From the NCBI GenBank assembly GCA_964425915.1, contig CAYROO010000001.1, positions 496,001-560,000 of the forward strand: a stretch of DNA of 64,000 nt. The letters are read 5' to 3'. Below, piece by piece: positions 34,868 through 43,808 of the stretch (the stretch's first letter is position 1; every line of letters starts with the position of its first letter). The notes under the pieces were generated by a model. It had not been told where the DNA came from and ran no database searches. It saw only the letters and a list, made by a program, of their open reading frames with translations. Source of the DNA: Polycyclovorans sp964425915 (lineage in GTDB: Bacteria > Pseudomonadota > Gammaproteobacteria > Nevskiales > Nevskiaceae). The position numbers and the translations under genes are program-made.

Positions 34868-34885
34868 TTGCCCCCCAGGGGGCAA
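34868..34885. other. Hairpin between dehydrogenase and tkt genes
   Basis: Arms TTGCCCC/GGGGCAA around four bases, 13 bases after the dehydrogenase stop (minus strand). No U tract follows; it could attenuate read-through or mark the tkt leader. Confidence 0.4.
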
Positions 34886-34897
34886 CAATCCGCGTCG

Positions 34898-35641
34898 CTA
34901 CCAGGGAATACGCTGACCGTCCCAGGCGATACAGGCCCCGTTGTGCTCGGGCCCCAGCGTGTCCACGACGTCCAGGAGATGCGCGGCGGCCTGGTCCGGC
35001 GAAAACAGCTTGTCGGCCGCCACATTGCCGTGGAAGGGCCGCGAAAGATCGGTATCGACCGTCCCGGGATGCAGGGTGCAGCACACCAGCGCCTTGGACT
35101 TGCGCGCCGTTTCGATCGCCAGGGTGTGAATCAACTGGTTCTGCGCGGCCTTGGCGGCACGGTAGGCGTACCAGCCACCGAGGCGGTTATCGCCGATGGA
35201 GCCCACCCGCGCCGACAGACTGGCGAAGACCGCTGCATCATTGTGCTGCAGCACTGGGACGAAGGCCTTTGCGGCCAAAATGGGCCCGAAGGCATTGACC
35301 CGGAAGCTCTGTTCCAGCGCCGACAACTGCACATCCTGCAGGCGGCGTTCCGGGCGCAAGCCCGGTGCCATCAGCACCCCAGGGGTATGGATCACCAGCG
35401 ACAGGCGCGCCCCGGCCTCCCGGACGGCCTCCGCGCCGACCATCAGGCTGGCCTCGTCGGTGACATCCAGGGTCAGCGGTATCACGGTGGGATCGTCAGA
35501 ATCCACCGGCCGGCGGCTTGCCGCCCAAATCCGGCCGGCGCCGCGCGCCTTCAGAGCACCCACCAAGGCTGCGCCGATGCCACGCGAGGCACCGATCACC
35601 AGGGCATCAAAGCCGTCGGGGAATGCGTTGAGGCGGGGCAT
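34898..35641 (-). CDS. Short-chain dehydrogenase/reductase, CsgA-like
   Basis: 247-residue Rossmann-fold oxidoreductase. The nucleotide loop is VIGASRGIGAALV, the active site is YAYRAAK (YxxxK) with the serine in SLSARVGSIGDN, and the HPGTVDTDLSRPF loop follows. This pattern is that of the C-factor-like SDR group. The substrate is unknown. Its ATG at 35641 is divergent from ttcA with a gap of 144 bases holding no obvious strong promoter. Confidence 0.88.
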   Translation of the reverse strand: MPRLNAFPDGFDALVIGASRGIGAALVGALKARGAGRIWAASRRPVDSDDPTVIPLTLDVTDEASLMVGAEAVREAGARLSLVIHTPGVLMAPGLRPERRLQDVQLSALEQSFRVNAFGPILAAKAFVPVLQHNDAAVFASLSARVGSIGDNRLGGWYAYRAAKAAQNQLIHTLAIETARKSKALVCCTLHPGTVDTDLSRPFHGNVAADKLFSPDQAAAHLLDVVDTLGPEHNGACIAWDGQRIPW

Positions 35642-35785
35642 GAGGGTGATCGCGATTGATTGAGGTTTAGTAAGCCCTGTCCAGACCGGCCGTGCGAGCT
35701 GTGGAAGCATCGCCCATACGGCCCGATGGGGATGGCCACCGCCGCGCCGCTTTACAATGACCGACCCCCTGCCCGGTTGGCCGTC

Positions 35786-36655
35786 ATGTCCGTTGTGTCT
35801 GTTCCCGTCGATGCCCTGCGCAGTGAGCGCAACGAGGCGATTGACCTCAACAAGCTGAACAAGCGCCTTCGGCGACAGGTCGGCCAGGCGATCATGGACT
35901 ACAACATGATCGTCGACGGCGACCGCGTGATGGTCTGTCTGTCGGGTGGCAAGGATAGCTACACCCTGCTCGACATCCTCCTGCAGCTACAGGCCAAGGC
36001 ACCGGTACGCTTCGAACTGGTAGCCGTGAACCTGGACCAGAAACAGCCGGACTTCCCCGAGCACGTCCTGCCCACCTATTTACGTGATCTCGGCGTCCCG
36101 TTTCACATCCTCGAACAGGACACCTACTCGGTGGTGAAGCGCGTCATCCCGGAAGGCAAGACCATGTGTTCGCTGTGCTCGCGCCTTCGACGCGGCGCGC
36201 TGTACCGGTATGCGGAGGAACAGGGCTTCAGCAAGATTGCCCTGGGGCACCACAAGGACGACATCGTCGCCACCTTCCTGCTCAACCTGTTTCACGGCGG
36301 CAAGCTGGCCGCGATGCCCCCCAAGTTGCAGAGCGATGACGGCAAGAACTGTGTGATCCGCCCGCTGTCATATGTGCGGGAGCGCGACATCGTGCGCTAC
36401 GCCGAGCATCGCCAGTTCCCGATCATTCCCTGCAACCTTTGCGGCTCGCAGGAACAACTGCAACGCAAACAGGTGCGCCGGATGATGGATGAGTGGGAAC
36501 GCCAGCACGGCAACCGCATTGAGCAGGTGTTTGCTGCCCTCACCAATGTGGCGCCGAGCCAACTGGCCGACCCGAACCTGTTCAACTTTGCCGCCCTCGG
36601 CGGTGACCCCGACAGCGCGGCATCCTGGCTGATGCCGGAGGCCGCAGATCGCTGA
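35786..36655 (+). CDS. ttcA: tRNA 2-thiocytidine(32) synthetase TtcA
   Basis: ATP-dependent enzyme with an iron-sulfur cluster that thiolates cytidine 32 in tRNA. 289 residues. The PP-loop is CLSGGKDSYTLLDILL, the two cysteine pairs are CSLCSRLRRG and CNLCGSQ, and LGHHKDDIVATFLLN is conserved. ATG 35786 is chosen because homologs begin shortly before the LNKLNKRLRRQVG helix; the frame is open 42 codons further but is unlike the family. Its stop overlaps tamA as TGATG. Confidence 0.95.
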   Translation: MSVVSVPVDALRSERNEAIDLNKLNKRLRRQVGQAIMDYNMIVDGDRVMVCLSGGKDSYTLLDILLQLQAKAPVRFELVAVNLDQKQPDFPEHVLPTYLRDLGVPFHILEQDTYSVVKRVIPEGKTMCSLCSRLRRGALYRYAEEQGFSKIALGHHKDDIVATFLLNLFHGGKLAAMPPKLQSDDGKNCVIRPLSYVRERDIVRYAEHRQFPIIPCNLCGSQEQLQRKQVRRMMDEWERQHGNRIEQVFAALTNVAPSQLADPNLFNFAALGGDPDSAASWLMPEAADR

Positions 36656-38400
36656 TGCGGTGGTACCGCGCCCTGGCGTGCTGGATGGTGTTGGCGCTGC
36701 TAGCGCCGGCCGTGCATGCCGATGCCGAGGACTTCGATATCACCGTCACCGGCCTGTCCTCAGCGCTGCGCAAAAACGTGGAAGCGCGGCTGTCCATCCT
36801 CAAGGCGGTGGAAGCCCAGACCGACGAATCGCCGGTATCCAACCGCCGACTGCGCGCACTCAACCGGGTGGCGGAGCGCGACATTGCCAGCGCCCTGCAG
36901 CCCTATGGCTACTACTCACCGGACATCACCACAGCCTTCGATCTGGACGCGCGTGAGGCCACCTATACCGTCAAAGCTGGCCCGCGTACGGTGGTGCGTC
37001 GCTTCGATCTCACTTGGGAAGGCGAGGGCCGCGACTTCGCGCCACTGCAGGCCCTGCCTGAACGCTTCACACTGAAGGTGGGCGATCCGCTGCGCCACAA
37101 GCGCTACGAGGCCGATAAATCCCTGCTCACCCAAGCCGCCTTCGAGATGGGCTTTCTTGATGCCCGTTTCACCGAGTCGGTGATGCGCGTGTGGGCCGAT
37201 GAGCAGCAGGCCGACATCGAATGGACCTTCGACAGCGGACCACGCTGGGCCTTCGGCTTCATCAACATTGAAGAAGCAGCGGTCGATGCGGATGTGATTG
37301 CGCGCTACCTGCGGATCTTCCCTGGCGATCCGTTTTCTCCCAAGGCGGTGCTCGACACCCAGTTCGCCCTGAACGACCTCGGCTACTTCGACAAGGTGGA
37401 GATCATCCCGGAGCGGGAAGCCCAGAGCGACGGGCAGATCCCCTTGCGCATCGTCACCACGCCGCGCAAGGGCGCGCTCTACTCCACTGGCGTCGGTTTC
37501 GGCACCGACACCGGTGCGCGATTGTCGTTGGGCGCTGAGTGGCGCCGCCTGAACCGTCGCGGACACAAGCTGCGCACCGACATCCGGCTCTCGGAAGTCC
37601 AGAATCGCGCCATCGCCGAGTACCGCATCCCATTGGGCAGCAAGCAGGGGGAGCAGCTGTCATTCACGGCCGGATCGCTGGACGAAAAGTTCGACACCGG
37701 CGATACCCTCAAGTATGAGTTTGGGGTGAGCTTGGATCGCACGCCGGGCAGTTGGCAGCGGCGTATCTATCTCAACTTTGAACATGAAGAATCCGACCTT
37801 GGGGATACCCGGCAATCCAGCGACCTGCTGATTCCCGGCATCTCGCTCAATCGCAGCAGTCTGGATGATCCGATCCACCCACGGCGCGGCTGGAGCGTGT
37901 TCGTCGATGTGCATGGCGCCACCGCCGAGGCGCTGTCCACCACCACCTTCCTGCAGACCTCGATGCTGCTGCGTGGGGCAGTGCCCTTGTGGGACGGCGC
38001 CAGGCTGCTGTTGCGGACCGAGCTGGGGGCGAGCCTCAACGACGAGTTCAATGAGCTGCCCGCCTCCCAGCGGTTCTTCGCTGGCGGCGACCAGAGCGTG
38101 CGCGGCTACGGCTACCGCACCATTGGCCCCACCGACGACAGCGGCGAGGTGGTGGGTGGGGAATACCTCACCACCGCCAGCGCGGAACTGGATCAGACCC
38201 TCATCGGCAACTGGGGCGCCGCGGTGTTCTACGACGTCGGCGGCGTCGATAACGATCCGGGCCCCAAGCTGCTGCAGGGCGTGGGCGCCGGCCTTCGCTA
38301 TCGCGCGCCCATCGGTTTTGTGCAGGTGGACGTGGGATACCCCATCGACCGCCCGGATGCCGGGCCGCGACTCCACATCGGCGTTCGGGTGGGGCTATGA
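36655..38400 (+). CDS. tamA: Translocation and assembly module protein TamA
   Basis: Outer-membrane Omp85 protein that, with TamB, assembles or lipidates the outer membrane. 581 residues: signal peptide (about 1-22, cleaved after VHA), three POTRA domains (about 27-270) and a C-terminal 16-strand barrel with the conserved RRFFAGGDQSVRGYGYRTIGP (VRGY/F loop) near 480 and GVGLRY-type strand near 545. It overlaps ttcA (TGATG) and tamB (ATGA). Confidence 0.94.
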   Translation: MRWYRALACWMVLALLAPAVHADAEDFDITVTGLSSALRKNVEARLSILKAVEAQTDESPVSNRRLRALNRVAERDIASALQPYGYYSPDITTAFDLDAREATYTVKAGPRTVVRRFDLTWEGEGRDFAPLQALPERFTLKVGDPLRHKRYEADKSLLTQAAFEMGFLDARFTESVMRVWADEQQADIEWTFDSGPRWAFGFINIEEAAVDADVIARYLRIFPGDPFSPKAVLDTQFALNDLGYFDKVEIIPEREAQSDGQIPLRIVTTPRKGALYSTGVGFGTDTGARLSLGAEWRRLNRRGHKLRTDIRLSEVQNRAIAEYRIPLGSKQGEQLSFTAGSLDEKFDTGDTLKYEFGVSLDRTPGSWQRRIYLNFEHEESDLGDTRQSSDLLIPGISLNRSSLDDPIHPRRGWSVFVDVHGATAEALSTTTFLQTSMLLRGAVPLWDGARLLLRTELGASLNDEFNELPASQRFFAGGDQSVRGYGYRTIGPTDDSGEVVGGEYLTTASAELDQTLIGNWGAAVFYDVGGVDNDPGPKLLQGVGAGLRYRAPIGFVQVDVGYPIDRPDAGPRLHIGVRVGL

Positions 38401-41400
38401 GAATCGTCCTCGACCACACCGGCCGCTTCCTCCTTGCGCTGCCCGCGGTGCTGGTGGTGTCGGTACTGTGGCTGCTGTCCTCACAGGCGGGCAGCCAGTT
38501 CGTGCTGAATCGGGTCAGCGCCGCCAGCAATGGCGTGATCCAGATTGGCACCCTGCAGCGTGAAGCGCATCTGCTGGGCGACCTGCGGGTTGATCGCATC
38601 GACATCACCACGCCGGGGGCGCTGGTGGCGCTGGAAAACGTAGAGTTGCGCTGGTCGCCGCTCGCCCTGCTGGCGCTGCGCGCACAGGTTGATCGACTCG
38701 CGGCAGAGCGTATCGCGGTGACCCTGCGCGAGCGTGATGCCGACCCGGAGCCCGAGACCTCGCCGGGCCCACCCCTGACCCGCTTGCCGGTCAGCGTCTA
38801 CCTGCGTGAGCTGGCGATCGGCTCGCTGGGCATCACCGATGCCTCCGGCGCCACCCAGTACATCGAGCGCATTACCCTGCGTGCCGACTGGCGTGGCGAG
38901 CGCATACGCATTGCCCGCCTGACCGCGGAGAGCGATCAGTACGGCCCATTGGCGCTGTCAGCGCGAGGTCGTCTGCGCAGCGACCGCGCCGACCTGGAAG
39001 CCCTCGCCCTGGCCGCACCATTCGAGCTGACCGCCAGCGGTCACTATGCCTACGCGGGCACCTTTGCCGGTGCGCTCAACTGGACCGAGGCGCGCTGGCC
39101 GCTGGTCGCTGAAACGCCGCAAGTCCGCAGTGCCGAAGGACGCGCCGCAATTGAAGGCGCCATCGATGATTACCGGGCGACCGTCGATGCCGACCTCTCG
39201 ACACCCGACTATGCCGGGCGATTCACCCTGGCCGGCCAGGGCAGCGCCGGCCACATCACGCTGGATCCACTGGACATCCAGGCGCTCGACGGCAGCGCCA
39301 CCGCCAGCGGTACGGTGCGCTGGTCCCCGGCCCTGCAGCTGGACGTGGAAGCACAGCTGCGCCAACTGGACCTGGCCGCCGTCCTGCCCGACTGGCCCGG
39401 CCGCATCAGCGGCCGCATCACCGCGCGTGGCGGCCTCGACGCCGATAACCCACTGGTGTTCGCCGCCGACATTGCGGACAGCAGCTTACGCGGCTACCCG
39501 CTGGCCTTGCGGGCGGAAGGTGGCTGGCAGAACGAGACGCTGTCGATCACCCGCGCAGAACTGCGTCAGGGTGACAGCCGCTTGTCCGCCAGTGGCACTG
39601 CGTGGCCGCAGTTGGACCTGCGTGCCCAGCTCGAAAGCCCGGATCTGGCGGCACTGTGGCCGGCACTGACGGGCCGCGCGCAACTGGAGCTGAGCGCCCG
39701 TGGCGAACCTGCGCGCCCCTCGGTGGCGGTCCAAGGCCAGGCCAGCAATCTGGGCTGGGCCGATGCCGCCACCCTCGCACAGGTGCAACTGACAGCGCGC
39801 TTCGACCCCAATGGCCCGGTGGACCTGGACCTGGAGGCCCGCGACATTCGCGCCGGGGTCAGCATCGAGACCCTGCGCACACGCCTGCGTGGACGCGTTC
39901 AGGACCACCGTCTCAGCGTCGACGCACAACTGCCGCAAGGTCAGCTTGAAATCGGTCTGGCGGGCCAGCTGGACCTCAACAAAGGGGCATGGCGCGGGGC
40001 CCTGCAGTCTGCCACCGTGCAGGCTGAATCCGTGCCACCGTTGACGCTACAAGGCCCAGCCATGATCGCCGTGTCGGCATCGCAACAGGTGCTCGAATCG
40101 GCCTGCTGGCAAAGCCCCGCGCCGGCCCAGATGAGCCTCTGCGTGAAGGGACGTCAGGCCGGCGGCAAGACCGCCGCACGAATCGACCTGACGCGCTTCG
40201 ACTACGGACTGATCGCCGCCTTTCTGCCATCGCACTGGCGCTTACAGGGTGCCGTTGCCGGCCATGCTGACCTGCAGATGGCCGCGGGCGCCTCGCCGCG
40301 GATCGACATCGATCTACAAACGGAAGCTGGAGGCTTGGAGATCGGCCGCGAGGCCGCCATGAGCTTCGCGCCCGGCCATATCCGGCTGCAGGAGGGCGAC
40401 GATGGCCTGCGAATGGATGTTGATCTGCCCACCTCGCAGGGCGGCATCCAGATCACTGGGGACTTGCAGCCTGCTGCGGACTTCGCCAGTCGAGTGGTTG
40501 ACGCGCAATTTCGGGCCCGCTTCGATGACCTGGCCTGGATCAACCGACTGAGCCCCGAGTTCCGAGACCTGGAAGGCAGCCTGAATGCCGAGGTAGCCAT
40601 CGGCGGTACCGTCGCGGCACCCGTCTTCGATGGCCAGGTTGCACTGGCGGTGCCGCAGATTCACCTGGTCACCCCGGGCATCACGCTTAAGGACGTCGCC
40701 GCGCAATTGCGCGCCGAGCCCGGTGTGCCCGCAGTGATCGAAGCCTCAGCCACGTCCGGCACCGGCGCCTTAGCGCTGAACGGCAACATCAATCTGACGG
40801 CCAGCCCCCCCGAGATGACCCTGCGCCTCACCGGCGATCAGGCGCAGGTCGCGGATCTGGCTGATGCGCGGGTCTGGGCCAGTCCCGACATCACCGTTGA
40901 ACTCGGCAACCAGCGCTTGGACGTCAAGGGCCGCGTCGACATCCCACGCGCCACCATCACCCCTCGCGGTTTCGAGGGCGGTACCGCCCCCAGCAGTGAT
41001 CAGGTGATCATCCGCGCCGACATCGAACAGGCGGACCCTCTGATGGATGTGTTCGTCAACGTCACCGTCGCCCTGGGCGACAAGGTGAACTTTGATGGAT
41101 TCGGGCTGAAGTCGCGCCTCACCGGCGACATTACCGCACGCCAATCTCCCGGGCGCGCCGTCACCGGCCGCGGTGAAATCCGGCTGATCGACGGCCGCTA
41201 CAAGGCCTATGGGCAGGATCTCAGTATCGACACCGGGCGCCTGCTGTTCACCGGTGGCCCCATCACCGACCCCGCCATTGAGATACGCGCCACCCGCCAG
41301 CCGCGCGACGATATCGAAGTGGGGGTCTCCGTCCGCGGCAGATTGGATAAGCCCGAATTCGCCCTGTTCTCCACCCCCGGCATGCCGCAGGACCAGCAGC

Positions 41401-41762
41401 TGTCGTGGCTGATCCTGGGCCGCGACCTCAGCGCCAGCACCACCGGCGACGATCAGGCGGCGCTGGCTGGCGCCGCACTGTCTCTCGGCCTGTCCGGCAG
41501 CGACTTCCTGGCGCAACGGCTGAAAGGCGGCCTGCGCATCGACGACATCTCCATCGGCGCCAAACCCGGCGAAGACCCGGAAACCGCCAAGCTCACCATC
41601 GGAAAGTACCTGTCGCCCAAGCTCTACGTGGCCTACGGCGTGGGCTTGTTCCAGCCCGGCCACATCTTCCGCCTGCTCTACGACATTGGCCGCGGCTTCA
41701 AGCTGCAGACCGAAACCGGCGTGGCGTCGGGGGCCGATCTGCTCTATACCATCGAGCGCTAA
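38397..41762 (+). CDS. tamB: Translocation and assembly module protein TamB
   Basis: AsmA-like bridge protein anchored in the inner membrane and spanning the periplasm to TamA. 1121 residues: N-terminal membrane anchor (about 10-30), a long beta-rich repeating region (about 40-750), and the C-terminal DUF490/TamB domain (about 770-1121) with GRAVTGRGEIRLIDGRYKAYGQDLSIDTGRLLFTGGPITDPAIEIRA and the closing SPKLYVAYGVGLF strands. Translation is coupled to tamA by an ATGA overlap. Confidence 0.94.
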   Translation: MRIVLDHTGRFLLALPAVLVVSVLWLLSSQAGSQFVLNRVSAASNGVIQIGTLQREAHLLGDLRVDRIDITTPGALVALENVELRWSPLALLALRAQVDRLAAERIAVTLRERDADPEPETSPGPPLTRLPVSVYLRELAIGSLGITDASGATQYIERITLRADWRGERIRIARLTAESDQYGPLALSARGRLRSDRADLEALALAAPFELTASGHYAYAGTFAGALNWTEARWPLVAETPQVRSAEGRAAIEGAIDDYRATVDADLSTPDYAGRFTLAGQGSAGHITLDPLDIQALDGSATASGTVRWSPALQLDVEAQLRQLDLAAVLPDWPGRISGRITARGGLDADNPLVFAADIADSSLRGYPLALRAEGGWQNETLSITRAELRQGDSRLSASGTAWPQLDLRAQLESPDLAALWPALTGRAQLELSARGEPARPSVAVQGQASNLGWADAATLAQVQLTARFDPNGPVDLDLEARDIRAGVSIETLRTRLRGRVQDHRLSVDAQLPQGQLEIGLAGQLDLNKGAWRGALQSATVQAESVPPLTLQGPAMIAVSASQQVLESACWQSPAPAQMSLCVKGRQAGGKTAARIDLTRFDYGLIAAFLPSHWRLQGAVAGHADLQMAAGASPRIDIDLQTEAGGLEIGREAAMSFAPGHIRLQEGDDGLRMDVDLPTSQGGIQITGDLQPAADFASRVVDAQFRARFDDLAWINRLSPEFRDLEGSLNAEVAIGGTVAAPVFDGQVALAVPQIHLVTPGITLKDVAAQLRAEPGVPAVIEASATSGTGALALNGNINLTASPPEMTLRLTGDQAQVADLADARVWASPDITVELGNQRLDVKGRVDIPRATITPRGFEGGTAPSSDQVIIRADIEQADPLMDVFVNVTVALGDKVNFDGFGLKSRLTGDITARQSPGRAVTGRGEIRLIDGRYKAYGQDLSIDTGRLLFTGGPITDPAIEIRATRQPRDDIEVGVSVRGRLDKPEFALFSTPGMPQDQQLSWLILGRDLSASTTGDDQAALAGAALSLGLSGSDFLAQRLKGGLRIDDISIGAKPGEDPETAKLTIGKYLSPKLYVAYGVGLFQPGHIFRLLYDIGRGFKLQTETGVASGADLLYTIER

Positions 41763-41768
41763 GCGACC

Positions 41769-42158
41769 CTAGCCGAGGATGTTGACGGCGAATCCAGTGG
41801 CGCAGCGCGAGAGGCGGTTGTCGTTCGTCCACAGTGCATGACAGCGATGGTGCTGGGCGCAGGCCAAGTGGATCGCGTCCGGTGTTTTCAGCAGATGTCG
41901 GGCACGGATCGCTGTCGCACTGCGCCAAACCGCATCGTCTACGGGCAGCAGTCGAAGCTGGGAAAACACCGAAAGATAGTGGTTTTCCAAGGCCAGATTG
42001 GCGCTGCGTATGGGGCCAACCAAACACTCCAAACGTGTCAGAGCCGAGACCACAAAGATTTCCAAAGGCGACGTCGACATCCGCGCCAGCACGCGCCCGC
42101 CAAGACCGGCAGGTTGTTCGACGGCATAGATCAACAAGCAGCTATCGAGATAGATCAT
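41769..42158 (-). CDS. PIN-domain ribonuclease, VapC-type toxin
   Basis: 129 residues. PIN acidic residues appear as IYLDSCLLIYA (first Asp), TRLECLV (Glu), TPDAIHLA (Asp) and WTNDNRL (Asp). The start overlaps the antitoxin stop (ATGA). It converges on tamB with six bases between stops. Confidence 0.9.
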   Translation of the reverse strand: MIYLDSCLLIYAVEQPAGLGGRVLARMSTSPLEIFVVSALTRLECLVGPIRSANLALENHYLSVFSQLRLLPVDDAVWRSATAIRARHLLKTPDAIHLACAQHHRCHALWTNDNRLSRCATGFAVNILG

Positions 42159-42433
42159 TCTTCCCAGGCATTGCGCTCTGCCTGAATGGCGGACTGAATT
42201 TCATCAGCGCTTCGTCGCGCGTAGTCCGGGGCAGGGTTCTCTCTCAACCACTGCACCAAGTCTTTCGCGGGCGCAGCAGAGGCCCAAGTGGACGAAGCAC
42301 CCGCCCCCGGATCAATCGCGACAAGTCGCGCCACGGGCCGGGAGCGGTTGGCGATGATCACTTCCTCACCCGCCATCGCGGCGCGAATCAGCTGGGAGAG
42401 CTGCGTTTTCGCCTCCAGAACACTGACTTGCAT
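42155..42433 (-). CDS. Phd/YefM-type antitoxin
   Basis: 92 residues from ATG 42433; an ATG four codons upstream (42445) is equally possible. The N-terminal VSVLEAKTQLSQLIRAAMAGEEVIIANRSRPVARLVAI is the Phd/YefM DNA-binding fold; the C-terminal half should wrap the VapC toxin. Overlap with the toxin gene supports a two-gene module. Confidence 0.88.
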   Translation of the reverse strand: MQVSVLEAKTQLSQLIRAAMAGEEVIIANRSRPVARLVAIDPGAGASSTWASAAPAKDLVQWLRENPAPDYARRSADEIQSAIQAERNAWEE

Positions 42434-42511
42434 GGGATCTCGCATTTCAAGAAAGACCCCAGCTTAGCGCCTCTGGTCTTTTTGGTCATCTTGGTCACAA
42501 CATCCCATCGC

Positions 42512-43282
42512 TCAGAAGAACCCCGCCATCGCATACGCGGTCTTCTGGAACATCAGGTCCTGGGCTTCAACCAACTCCAAGTTGGCCTTGTTAGCGGTCG
42601 TGACGATGCGCGTGCGGTAATCCTTGCGGTCGGTGACTTCGGATACCCGGGAGAGACTGGAGCCAGCGTCGGAGACCGCGTTGTTCAGCTGGGTATCGCG
42701 TCTCACCATGACCCCTGCGGCAACGCGCTCGCGTATGGAGACGTCGCAGACCAGCATGTAGGTCACATCCTTGACCAAGGCATTGGCAACCAGCGATACG
42801 CCCGAGGCCGCCACCGCGCCGATCGCAGCACCACTCCAGGCATTGCCGGTGTTGGCGCCAACCACGCCCCCCACCACACCGCCGGCCAAAACCTCTCCAC
42901 CGCCGACATAGCCCTGCTGCAGGGCCGACTGCGCAGCACTGAGGTTCGTCTTTTCCAGGTTCAGCACGTAGACCAGCATCTGAAAATGCGCCTGATCAGG
43001 GTCGTCGACGATACGGTAGCCCTTGCCGCTGGCCGCAAACTGCTCACGTACGAAGCGACTGAAGGCATTGCGATCAAACTCCATCACCCCGCTGCGCACG
43101 TCCAGATACACCGAACGCTTGTCGCGACTGACCGGATCGACGAACACCGAGGTGCTGGTCTTGGCCTGCACCTCAAGGTCTTTCTTGCCCAGCGCGACAC
43201 TGGTGGCTGCACATCCGCTGAGCGTGCCCAGCATGCTGATGGCCAGTGCGCCTGCGCACATGATGGATTGGAGATTTTTCAC
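42512..43282 (-). CDS. TraT-family complement-resistance/surface-exclusion lipoprotein
   Basis: 256 residues. Signal peptide ending in the lipobox LSGC, then TSVALGKKDLEVQAKTSTSVFVDPVSRDKRSVYLDVR, DDPDQAHFQMLVYVLNLEK, and the long Gly/Ala-rich hydrophobic segment (about 125-170) seen in TraT. In F-like plasmids TraT is an outer-membrane lipoprotein blocking conjugation and complement; here there are no conjugation genes nearby, so it is a chromosomal homolog with unknown role. It lies 57 bases after a small secreted-protein gene on the same strand. Confidence 0.9.
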   Translation of the reverse strand: MKNLQSIMCAGALAISMLGTLSGCAATSVALGKKDLEVQAKTSTSVFVDPVSRDKRSVYLDVRSGVMEFDRNAFSRFVREQFAASGKGYRIVDDPDQAHFQMLVYVLNLEKTNLSAAQSALQQGYVGGGEVLAGGVVGGVVGANTGNAWSGAAIGAVAASGVSLVANALVKDVTYMLVCDVSIRERVAAGVMVRRDTQLNNAVSDAGSSLSRVSEVTDRKDYRTRIVTTANKANLELVEAQDLMFQKTAYAMAGFF

Positions 43283-43339
43283 GTTGGATTCCCTGGCGAT
43301 GATGATGGGACCGGCGCGCGTGCAGCGCCCTCTCGGCCA

Positions 43340-43654
43340 TTACCAATAGCGGCCGTAATAACGGTGGTGGTAGACGCAGTTGCGATAGTCCCGATAGTGG
43401 TAATAGCGATACCGGGTGAGATGTCGGCAGGTCCAACCTGGCTGCCAATAGCTGGGCGCGACGGCAACCGGCGTGACATTCTTCTTGAGCGCGGACTCGG
43501 CATAGGCCTTGGCCTTGTCGATATCGCCCGGATCAAAGGGCGCCGACATCACCTCGGCGTTGAGTGCACGCTGCATCTGCAGCCGGGCATCCTCATCCGC
43601 GGAGGCCCATGAGGCCCAGGCGATGAGCAGAAGTAGCACGATGGATCTGGGCAT
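43340..43654 (-). CDS. Small secreted Tyr/His/Arg-rich protein
   Basis: 104 residues. GGAGG lies six bases before ATG 43654. A clear signal peptide (MPRSIVLLLLIAWASWASA) is followed by a helical segment (residues 20-60) and a C-terminal tail rich in Tyr, His and Arg (HYRDYRNCVYHHRYYGRYW). The family is not recognised; aromatic/basic tails of this kind occur in small envelope or metal-binding proteins. It sits upstream of the TraT-like gene and may be its operon partner. Confidence 0.7.
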   Translation of the reverse strand: MPRSIVLLLLIAWASWASADEDARLQMQRALNAEVMSAPFDPGDIDKAKAYAESALKKNVTPVAVAPSYWQPGWTCRHLTRYRYYHYRDYRNCVYHHRYYGRYW

Positions 43655-43709
43655 CCCTTGCCTCCATCCGACAGGAGCTTGGATGCTAACCAGCGACGTG
43701 GACGCTGTA

Positions 43710-43735
43710 TGTCCCCGAAGCGGGGGACAATTTTT
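43710..43735 (+). terminator. Hairpin with U tract between minus-strand genes
   Basis: TGTCCCC-GAAGCG-GGGGACA followed by ATTTTTAT on the plus strand. It has the form of a rho-independent terminator for plus-strand transcription, though no plus-strand gene is upstream; it would stop antisense transcripts from entering the RHS region. On the minus strand it is only a leader hairpin. Confidence 0.45.
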
Positions 43736-43808
43736 ATCCGGTGATGGTCGCCAGCCCTGACTTGGGCGAGAAAGCGCTTACCGCTTGTTCCTTGAAGCCG
43801 AGGAACGC

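Noticed and set aside
42446..42511. Terminator-like hairpin with T run upstream of the vapB-type gene
   Set aside because: The stem (AAGACC/GGTCTT) is short with a 16-base loop and lies in the wrong direction for the neighbouring genes.
41834..43612. 592-codon plus-strand open frame across the VapBC and TraT genes
   Set aside because: It covers several intergenic regions and three supported minus-strand genes; no domain or ribosome-binding site.
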